A DNA stretch of 5,155 nt, from assembly GCA_946479225.1 (NCBI GenBank), contig CAMLFI010000232.1, forward strand, positions 1-5,155, in the 5' to 3' direction. Origin of the DNA: an uncultured Mucilaginibacter sp. GTDB lineage: Bacteria > Bacteroidota > Bacteroidia > Sphingobacteriales > Sphingobacteriaceae. Numbering within the stretch: position 1 is the first letter of the stretch; the number at the start of each line of letters is the position of its first letter. The position numbers and the translations under genes are program-made. Shown here one piece after another: positions 1-5,155 of this stretch. Under the pieces are notes generated by a model that was given only the letters and a program-made list of their open reading frames with translations, made no database searches and had not been told where the DNA came from.

Positions 1-184
1 CAAAGCCATTACCTGTACGCGTTTTTACTTCGGTAAATATAATTACTTTGTCTTTATAGGCAATCAGGTCAATTTCTGCTTTGCCATGGCACCAGTTCTC
101 GTCCATTATCTCGTAACCTTGCTGTTCCAGATACAACTTAGCCATTAATTCGCCTTTGCGGCCAAGGTCGTTGTGGGTTGCCAT
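1..184 (-). CDS. yraN: YraN/UPF0102 family putative endonuclease, N-terminal part (runs off window)
   Basis: Reading leftward from an ATG at 184-182 gives 61 codons with no stop before the window edge, so the 3' end is missing. The translation begins MATHNDLGRKGELMAKLYLE and carries the hallmarks of the YraN (UPF0102) family: an early G-x-x-G-E motif (G8, G11, E12), the N30-W31 pair, E37-I-D39, and E52-V-K54. The last two match the D/E-x-K core of the PD-(D/E)xK nuclease fold. Family members are usually about 115-130 residues, so roughly half is present. The biochemical role of the family is poorly established; a DNA-processing nuclease is an inference from the fold. The start codon shares its A with the TAA stop of dnaG (TAATG), and there is no room for a separate promoter. 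This points to cotranscription and coupled translation with dnaG. The family call is firm; the function is not. Confidence 0.88.
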   Translation of the reverse strand, partial: MATHNDLGRKGELMAKLYLEQQGYEIMDENWCHGKAEIDLIAYKDKVIIFTEVKTRTGNGF

Positions 185-2109
185 TACTTTAGTATCACCG
201 AGCCTAAGTAGTCGGATATTGATTTCTCCACTTTCTTCATCCGCATATACTGGCTCAACAAAATATCCTGTTCCTCAGCCGTCTCAGCAACTTGTAACTC
301 CTTACGCAGGTTCTCTAACAATTTGCCCACCTTGTGCATCTTTAAATGAAAGATAGCACCTAAAATAGTTGCCTTCATGTTAGCCTGTTCATCGGGAACG
401 GTTATGCGGTGCATCTCGTACCAGTTATCGCTTAACGTATATTTAGTGGCAATTAGTGTAACGGTGAGGTCAACAATATCTTTATCAGGATAATGGATGA
501 AAAATTGCTCTTCGGGCAGCACTCCGTTCTCCACCTCTTTGCTGTACAGCTCAACAAAGGTTTTGCAGGCGGGCTGCTCAAATTCAACATCATTCAGTTC
601 AGCAATCATAAACGGGCCGATATAGGTATTGGCAATTCCGTCCCAGTCTATCACCTTGTTGCCGTATAGTAATAGTAAACGTATTATTTCTTTTTCCTGG
701 GTAGCCTCATCTTCGCGTTTTTCTGCAACAGCCGGTTCTGCCCATAGGTCTTCTGGTGGCTCAGTCTCGCGATGTGCTTGGTGCTGTTGACCATCTTTTT
801 TGGCCTTAGCCTGGCGCATTTTATTCAGCTCAGATAGCAGCGCCCGCTCATCTATCTGTAATATGTGGCTGCACTCCTTTATAAATACCGATGCCTTGAT
901 AGAATCGGGTATTTTGGCAATGCTCTCAACTATATCCCTTATAACTTCCGATTTCCTTATCGGATCATTGCCCGCCTCTTTTAACAGCAGGTTAGTTTTA
1001 TAAAGAATGAAATCCTTTTTATTATCCTCAATGTGTTTCTTAAAGCCGGCTGTACCTACCAGACGCACATACGAATCCGGGTCGTGCCCATCCGGGAAAA
1101 GCACTACTTTAACGTTGAGCCCCTCTTCTAATATCATATCCAGCCCACGCAATGAAGCCTTTATACCTGCGGCATCGCCATCATATAAAATGGTAATATT
1201 TTTAGTAAGCCGACCGATAAGCCGTATTTGCTCAACTGTTAGCGAGGTACCCGATGAAGCCACCACATTCTCTATCCCCGCCTGATGTACGGATATAACA
1301 TCGGCGTAACCCTCTACCAGGTAACAGTTATCTTCTTCGCGGATTGATTTTTTAGCGAAGTAAAGACCGTATAAAACGCTTGACTTGTGGTAAATCTCCG
1401 ACTCGGGTGAATTAACGTACTTAGGTACGTTCTTATCCGTTTTGAGGGTACGCCCGCCAAAGGCAATAACGCGCCCGGTAAAACTATGTATCGGGAACAT
1501 TACCCGGCCGCGGTAACGGTCGTATAGGTTGCCGTTATCCCGCTTAACAGAAAGACCACTTTCAACCAAAAATTCCGGCAGATAGCCTTCCTTTATGGCT
1601 TGGCCGGTAAAGGCTTCCCACTGATCAGGCGAGTAGCCTAACTCAAATTTATTGATGGTTTCGGTGCTAAATCCACGCTCTTTAAAATAACTCAGGCCAA
1701 TGCTTTGCCCCTCGTCGGTATCCTTTAAACTTTCGTGAAAGAACTTAGCTGCATAGCCCGATACGATCATCAGGCTTTCGCGGCGGTTGTCCGCTTCCCT
1801 GTCTTCTGGTGCTTCCTTGGTTTCCTCTACCTCAATGCTGTATTTTTTTGCCAGCCATTTTAATGCCTCCGGATAGGTAAACTTCTCCAGTTCCATTAAA
1901 AAGGTAACGGCACTACCACCCTTGCCTGATGAGAAGTCTTTAAAGATACCCTTAGCAGGCGACACCGTAAACGATGGCGTACGCTCGTTTGCGAAGGGCG
2001 AAAGCCCAACATAGTTAGCGCCGCGCTTTTTTAAAGACACAAATTCACCTATCACCTCCACAATGTCGGTGGCTTCCATAATACGGTCTACGGTGGATTT
2101 TAATATCAT
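184..2109 (-). CDS. dnaG: DNA primase DnaG (zinc ligands absent)
   Basis: Encodes a 641-residue primase that makes RNA primers at the replication fork, working with the DnaB helicase. The N-terminal domain (about 1-100) aligns with the CHC2 zinc-binding domain (GLSPFANERTPSFTVSPAKG, then KDFSSGKGG). The four ligand positions are S37, A40, D58 and S61 instead of Cys/His/Cys/Cys, at exactly the family spacing. The RNA polymerase core follows, with the basic YRGRVMFPI stretch (199-207) and AFGGR (216-220). The Toprim motifs are intact: EGYAD (E266), YDGDAAG (D310, D312) and DPDSY (D343, D345). A charged, low-complexity linker (about 431-473) precedes a divergent C-terminal region (about 474-641), the expected position of the helicase-binding domain. 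Length fits Bacteroidota primases, which are longer than the E. coli enzyme (581 residues). The start fits the usual MI-x-K-S/A-T-V/I-D N-terminus. The stop overlaps the start of yraN by one base. Catalysis should be normal; template recognition may differ. Confidence 0.97.
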   Translation of the reverse strand: MILKSTVDRIMEATDIVEVIGEFVSLKKRGANYVGLSPFANERTPSFTVSPAKGIFKDFSSGKGGSAVTFLMELEKFTYPEALKWLAKKYSIEVEETKEAPEDREADNRRESLMIVSGYAAKFFHESLKDTDEGQSIGLSYFKERGFSTETINKFELGYSPDQWEAFTGQAIKEGYLPEFLVESGLSVKRDNGNLYDRYRGRVMFPIHSFTGRVIAFGGRTLKTDKNVPKYVNSPESEIYHKSSVLYGLYFAKKSIREEDNCYLVEGYADVISVHQAGIENVVASSGTSLTVEQIRLIGRLTKNITILYDGDAAGIKASLRGLDMILEEGLNVKVVLFPDGHDPDSYVRLVGTAGFKKHIEDNKKDFILYKTNLLLKEAGNDPIRKSEVIRDIVESIAKIPDSIKASVFIKECSHILQIDERALLSELNKMRQAKAKKDGQQHQAHRETEPPEDLWAEPAVAEKREDEATQEKEIIRLLLLYGNKVIDWDGIANTYIGPFMIAELNDVEFEQPACKTFVELYSKEVENGVLPEEQFFIHYPDKDIVDLTVTLIATKYTLSDNWYEMHRITVPDEQANMKATILGAIFHLKMHKVGKLLENLRKELQVAETAEEQDILLSQYMRMKKVEKSISDYLGSVILK

Positions 2110-2120
2110 GCCTTAAAATG

Positions 2121-2151
2121 CAAATGTAGTGGAAATGGGGTATCGCCTAAA
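2121..2151 (-). promoter_or_regulatory. Putative Bacteroidota-type promoter of dnaG
   Basis: On the minus strand, TACATTTG (2128-2121) is a full match to the Bacteroidota -7 consensus TAnnTTTG recognised by the primary sigma factor. An imperfect TTTAG (2151-2147) lies 18 bases upstream, where the -33 TTTG/TTG element is expected. The motif ends 11 bases before the dnaG ATG, so a start site 3-4 bases beyond it would leave a leader of only about 8 bases. The consensus is established knowledge; its use here is inferred. Confidence 0.55.
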
Positions 2152-2175
2152 CTTTCTGCACCGGTAAATTACTAA

Positions 2176-3030
2176 TTATTTAACAGCCTGAGGCTTTAAA
2201 AATGTAATTGCTATTCCGGCCAAAACAATGATGCTGCCAACAATTTCGTGTGTGCTTAAAATCTCGTTTAAAAGTATGGCGGCAAGTACCGCTGCCACTA
2301 CCGTTTGGCTTAATAGTGTAATAGATACTGTAGTAGATTCTATGTAGCGAATGGAGTGGTTGATAGCCAGCCAGCCCAGCAGCTGACAAATTATACCCAT
2401 GCCTGCGAAGTATAACCAATCGGCGGCAGGATAACTGATCAGGGTATCATTATTTATCAAGCAAATTATAAACAGAAACACCAGCGCCGCCAGCATATTG
2501 TAAAACATAAAGGTAATGGTGCCCATACGTTGCAATATGTCTTTTGTAATGAGGATATATATGGCATATAACATACTTGCCACAACTGCGAACAGAAAGC
2601 CCAACCCAAATTGCAGGTGCAGTACGTCGCGCAAACCAACCAATATAAGCATACCGGCTATAGCTACGCTAGTACCTATCCAGAAAGCTTTTTCTACCTT
2701 TTTACGGAACAGGAAATAGCTTATTAAACCCACCCATAGGGGTGCCAGATTGGCCAACAAGGTTGAAACGGTAGCGCTGATCATTTTAAGCGATAAGTTC
2801 CAAAGGCTGATATCAGCGGCAAAAATCAATCCGCCAATTAAAGCCAGTACCATGTCCTTGCGTTTTACCTTTAAGTTTTGTTTGATAAGGCAATAGGGCG
2901 CTAAAAAGATCAATCCAAAAAATATGCGGTAAAAAGCGCATACCACAGGCGATGCATCGGCCAGCTTTACAAATATGGGCGAAAGCGAAATACAGAGAAT
3001 ACCGAGCGCGAGGCTTAATTTTGGATTCAT
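2176..3030 (-). CDS. EamA/DMT-superfamily transporter (10 TM)
   Basis: Encodes a 284-residue, very hydrophobic inner-membrane protein with about ten predicted transmembrane helices, roughly at 4-22, 29-49, 58-77, 87-107, 115-132, 141-160, 170-192, 203-224, 231-255 and 262-279. This is the size and layout of EamA (formerly DUF6) drug/metabolite transporters, which arise from an internal duplication of a five-helix unit. Family-like features include SPIFVKLA near the start, a conserved-type arginine in helix 2 (FYRIFFGLIF, R35), and the LNE plus following V-G pattern in the second repeat (LLNEILSTHEIVGS, E256). Short positively charged loops (such as KVKRKD at 54-59 and FRKKVEK at 108-114) suggest which loops face the cytoplasm. 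Members export or import amino acids, other metabolites or drugs; the substrate cannot be read from the sequence. It lies upstream of dnaG on the same strand, 66 bp away, but dnaG has its own promoter motif. It is divergent from the lipoprotein gene. Confidence 0.93.
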   Translation of the reverse strand: MNPKLSLALGILCISLSPIFVKLADASPVVCAFYRIFFGLIFLAPYCLIKQNLKVKRKDMVLALIGGLIFAADISLWNLSLKMISATVSTLLANLAPLWVGLISYFLFRKKVEKAFWIGTSVAIAGMLILVGLRDVLHLQFGLGFLFAVVASMLYAIYILITKDILQRMGTITFMFYNMLAALVFLFIICLINNDTLISYPAADWLYFAGMGIICQLLGWLAINHSIRYIESTTVSITLLSQTVVAAVLAAILLNEILSTHEIVGSIIVLAGIAITFLKPQAVK

Positions 3031-3037
3031 AGGTTGG

Positions 3038-3045
3038 CAAACTTA
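3038..3045 (-). promoter_or_regulatory. Putative -7 promoter element of the EamA transporter gene
   Basis: TAAGTTTG on the minus strand is a full match to the Bacteroidota TAnnTTTG motif and ends 7 bases before the transporter ATG. With the usual placement of this element the transcript would have a leader of only about 4-5 bases, so it would be close to leaderless. No convincing -33 element is visible at the expected distance (around 3063-3068), which lowers confidence. Confidence 0.45.
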
Positions 3046-3070
3046 GGTATTAAAATTTTTAAGACAGCAG

Positions 3071-3100
3071 TTTGAATAGTTAAATAAAGTCGTAAATTGT
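3071..3100 (+). promoter_or_regulatory. Putative promoter of the lipoprotein gene
   Basis: A TTTG (3071-3074) and a TAAATTGT (3093-3100) are separated by 18 bases, which fits the -33/-7 spacing of Bacteroidota promoters. The -7 element differs from TAnnTTTG in its last two bases. A start near 3104 would give a leader of about 22 bases before the ATG at 3126. The site lies in the divergent spacer and just upstream of the transporter gene's own element, so the two promoters could influence each other. Confidence 0.4.
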
Positions 3101-3125
3101 TACACCTTAACTTAACACGCACTTT

Positions 3126-3620
3126 ATGAAAAAGTATATTTTCCCGATCTTGTTTCTCGCTCTAACTGGGTTTGTTTCTTGTGGTAAATACTGCGGATGC
3201 GCAGGACTCGCTTTCCAACCTAGTTTTGGAGGAAAAATAAGCAATACGCCCTGGGAGCCAATACTGACGGATACCGTAAAAAACGATTCTGTAACTATAT
3301 GGGGCAAACGTAGTTGGGATGAGCTTAAAGTGAAATTTAAAATAAACCCAACCAGTACCGAAACCGATGTTTTGGTAGACAACTTTGATGCAACTTATAC
3401 TGTGTCACCGCAAAGCGAGAGAGGCCGACTTATATATCGACTGGATAACACAGCATCTGCCAATAAAATCAACATTTCTTACCGGGAGCAGGCTCGTAAC
3501 TTTTTATCGGGACAATTAAACTTAACGTTTAAACTTACCACCCCCACCGGATACATGGCCTTTGACACTTCCCGAATTTATTTTACAAGTACAAGTTTCA
3601 TGGTGAGATTACGTAAATAA
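3126..3620 (+). CDS. Small secreted lipoprotein of unknown function
   Basis: Encodes a 164-residue protein that I do not recognise. The N-terminus is a classical lipoprotein signal peptide: K2-K3, a hydrophobic core (YIFPILFLALTGF), then V-S-C19, the likely lipidated cysteine. Phe at -3 of the lipobox is less usual than Leu. The mature protein would start CGKYCGCAG, with two more cysteines (C23, C25) close to the anchor. The rest (about 30-164) is polar, with alternating hydrophobic and polar stretches that suggest beta structure (for example LKVKFKIN and QLNLTFKLTT), and no evident catalytic motif. No acidic surface-export signal follows C19, so a periplasm-facing location is more likely than the cell surface; that is an inference. 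The signal peptide supports the ATG at 3126, and an in-frame TAA closes the gene. It lies 31 bp before asnS on the same strand but is probably functionally unrelated to it. Confidence 0.8.
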   Translation: MKKYIFPILFLALTGFVSCGKYCGCAGLAFQPSFGGKISNTPWEPILTDTVKNDSVTIWGKRSWDELKVKFKINPTSTETDVLVDNFDATYTVSPQSERGRLIYRLDNTASANKINISYREQARNFLSGQLNLTFKLTTPTGYMAFDTSRIYFTSTSFMVRLRK

Positions 3621-3623
3621 TCT

Positions 3624-3631
3624 TAATTTTG
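3624..3631 (+). promoter_or_regulatory. Putative -7 promoter element of asnS
   Basis: TAATTTTG is a full match to the Bacteroidota TAnnTTTG consensus. It begins three bases after the lipoprotein stop codon and ends 20 bases before the asnS ATG, implying a leader of about 17 bases. A -33 element would fall inside the last codons of the lipoprotein gene, and none is clear there. No terminator separates the two genes, so asnS may also be reached by read-through from the lipoprotein promoter. Confidence 0.55.
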
Positions 3632-3651
3632 CGACTCTTTAATTTTTACAA

Positions 3652-5088
3652 ATGAGTCAACGGATCAAGATCAAAGCATTATTATCAAGCGCACAAACCG
3701 GTATAGATGTTACCGTAAAAGGATGGGTACGCACCTTCCGTAATAATCAGTTCATTGCTTTGAATGATGGCTCAACCAATAGCAACATCCAGATAGTAGT
3801 TGATTTTGAAAATACTGATGCGGCTTTGTTAAAACGCATAACTACCGGCGCGGCAATAAGCGTTGTGGGCGAGCTGGTTGCCTCATTAGGCAAGGGCCAG
3901 AGCGTTGAGGTAAAGGCAAAATCAATTGAAATATTAGGCGACAGCGACCCGGAGAAATATCCCCTTCAACCTAAAAAACACAGCCTGGAGTTTTTACGCG
4001 AGATAGCTCACCTGCGTTTCCGTACCAATACTTTTGGGGCGATATTCCGTGTGCGTAACAGTTTAGCATTCGCGGTACACCAGTTTTTTCAGGAGCGTGG
4101 GTTTGTTTATTTGCATACGCCTATAATCACTGCATCAGATGCGGAAGGGGCCGGTGAAACTTTCCATGTTACCAACTTTGATATAGCCAACCCGCCCAAA
4201 ACAGATACAGGCGAGATAGATTACAAGCAAGATTTTTTTGGTCGCGCTACTAACCTTACGGTGTCGGGCCAGTTAGAGGGTGAGTTGGGTGCTATGGCCT
4301 TGAGTGATATTTACACCTTCGGACCAACTTTCCGTGCTGAAAACTCTAACACTACCCGCCACCTTGCTGAGTTTTGGATGATAGAGCCGGAAATGGCGTT
4401 TTATGATATTGTTGACAACATGGACCTTGCCGAGGCCATGCTGAAATATGTTATTAAATATGCTTTGGATAACAACAAAGAGGACATAGAATTTTTAACC
4501 CAACGTTTAACCGAGGAGGAAAAACAAAAGCCGCAGAACGAACGCTCGGAAATGACTTTGTTAGACAAGCTGCAGTTTTGTTTGGACAACGATTTTGAGC
4601 GTTTGACTTACACCGAGGCCATTGAAATACTAAGAGAATCAACCCCCAACAAGAAGAAGAAATTCCAATACCAGATTGAAGGCTGGGGTACCGATCTGCA
4701 ATCAGAACATGAGCGTTATTTGGTTGAGAAACACTTTAAAAAGCCGGTTATCTTAACAGACTATCCTAAAGAAATCAAATCCTTCTACATGCGCCAAAAC
4801 GACGACGGCAAAACCGTTGCCGCTATGGATATATTGTTCCCGGGTATTGGCGAGATAATAGGTGGATCGCAGCGTGAGGAGCGTTTAGATAAACTGGAGC
4901 AGCGCATGGATGAGATAGGTATACCTAAGGATGAACTTTGGTGGTATTTAGATACCCGCCGCTTTGGTGCTTGTCCGCATGCCGGTTTTGGCTTGGGTTT
5001 TGAGCGTTTGGTGCTGTTTGTTACCGGGATGGGTAATATAAGGGATGTGATTCCTTTCCCAAGGTTCCCGAAGAATGCGGAATTTTAG
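3652..5088 (+). CDS. asnS: Asparaginyl-tRNA synthetase
   Basis: Encodes a 478-residue cytoplasmic class IIb aminoacyl-tRNA synthetase that charges tRNA-Asn with asparagine using ATP. The N-terminal OB-fold anticodon-binding domain occupies about 1-100 ([13 protein letters not shown] at 20-32, then FIALNDGS). The catalytic domain follows. Motif 1 and the flipping loop lie near 146-171 (FFQERGF, then [13 protein letters not shown]). Motif 2 is [22 protein letters not shown] (227-248 region, with R228 and E230). Motif 3 is [12 protein letters not shown] (445-456, with E451-R452), followed by [10 protein letters not shown], typical of AsnRS and AspRS. The [12 protein letters not shown] form of motif 2 and the overall length (E. 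coli AsnS has 466 residues) favour AsnRS over AspRS, which carries a large GAD insertion absent here. The ATG at 3652 gives the expected N-terminus and sits 20 bases after a good promoter motif. Nothing appears truncated. Transcription likely ends at the hairpin beginning at 5115. Confidence 0.98.
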   Translation: MSQRIKIKALLSSAQTGIDVTVKGWVRTFRNNQFIALNDGSTNSNIQIVVDFENTDAALLKRITTGAAISVVGELVASLGKGQSVEVKAKSIEILGDSDPEKYPLQPKKHSLEFLREIAHLRFRTNTFGAIFRVRNSLAFAVHQFFQERGFVYLHTPIITASDAEGAGETFHVTNFDIANPPKTDTGEIDYKQDFFGRATNLTVSGQLEGELGAMALSDIYTFGPTFRAENSNTTRHLAEFWMIEPEMAFYDIVDNMDLAEAMLKYVIKYALDNNKEDIEFLTQRLTEEEKQKPQNERSEMTLLDKLQFCLDNDFERLTYTEAIEILRESTPNKKKKFQYQIEGWGTDLQSEHERYLVEKHFKKPVILTDYPKEIKSFYMRQNDDGKTVAAMDILFPGIGEIIGGSQREERLDKLEQRMDEIGIPKDELWWYLDTRRFGACPHAGFGLGFERLVLFVTGMGNIRDVIPFPRFPKNAEF

Positions 5089-5114
5089 TGATTTTGCTCA
5101 TACTGATTTGGAGC

Positions 5115-5153
5115 GATTACACCGATTTAGTGAGCATCGGTGTAATCATTTTT
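5115..5153 (+). terminator. Rho-independent terminator after asnS
   Basis: A perfect 12-bp stem (GATTACACCGAT at 5115-5126 pairing with ATCGGTGTAATC at 5136-5147) closes a 9-base loop and is followed by ATTTTT. It begins 26 bases after the asnS stop. The T-run is only on the plus-strand 3' side, so it should act one way, ending the asnS transcript and any read-through from the lipoprotein gene. Confidence 0.9.
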
Positions 5154-5155
5154 AA

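Noticed and set aside
1007..1285. A 92-codon open frame on the plus strand within dnaG.
   Set aside because: It is antisense to the conserved Toprim region of dnaG, is Ser/Pro-rich with low-complexity character, and has no promoter motif; it is a shadow frame.
1414..1431. Perfect 7-bp inverted repeat (AACGTAC, loop TTAG, GTACGTT) inside dnaG.
   Set aside because: It lies in codons for the conserved NVPKYVNSP region of the primase, has no T-run, and is short enough to occur by chance.
2165..2182. A/T-only inverted repeat (TAAAT ... ATTTA) at the end of the transporter gene, considered as a terminator.
   Set aside because: The stem is short, has no G/C pairs, overlaps the stop codon and is not followed by a clear T-run; it would be too weak to terminate transcription.
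3106..3116. Tandem CTTAA CTTAAC in the divergent spacer, considered as an operator.
   Set aside because: Two 5-base A/T-rich copies are too short to distinguish from chance, and no matching repeat is seen elsewhere in the window.
3107..3382. A 91-codon open frame on the minus strand opposite the lipoprotein gene.
   Set aside because: It is antisense to a gene with a clear signal peptide, resembles no known protein and begins inside the lipoprotein coding region; it is a shadow frame.

Overview
This is an ordinary chromosomal segment from a member of the Bacteroidota, most likely the Sphingobacteriaceae (Mucilaginibacter/Pedobacter-like). That placement is my inference. It rests on the protein sequences, on a moderate G+C content (judged by eye), on the absence of Shine-Dalgarno sequences, and on TAnnTTTG-type promoter elements just upstream of the genes. 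No mobile element, CRISPR array, tRNA or rRNA gene is visible.

Left half, minus strand (read right to left): an EamA/DMT-family transporter (2176-3030), then the DNA primase gene dnaG (184-2109), then the first 61 codons of a YraN/UPF0102-family gene that runs off the left edge (1-184). The dnaG stop and the yraN start share one base (TAATG), so these two genes are probably cotranscribed and translationally coupled. dnaG has its own promoter-like element in the 66-bp gap behind the transporter gene.

Right half, plus strand: a divergent 95-bp spacer (3031-3125) leads to a small lipoprotein of unknown function (3126-3620). The asparaginyl-tRNA synthetase gene asnS follows (3652-5088), with a perfect promoter motif in the 31-bp gap before it and a strong intrinsic terminator after it (5115-5153).

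dnaG and asnS are housekeeping genes of replication and translation; yraN is a conserved putative nuclease. The transporter and the lipoprotein are not obviously linked to them. The most notable features are the loss of all four zinc ligands in the DnaG N-terminal domain, although its Toprim catalytic core is intact, and very short predicted mRNA leaders for dnaG and the transporter gene. I found no sign of a new multi-gene system.
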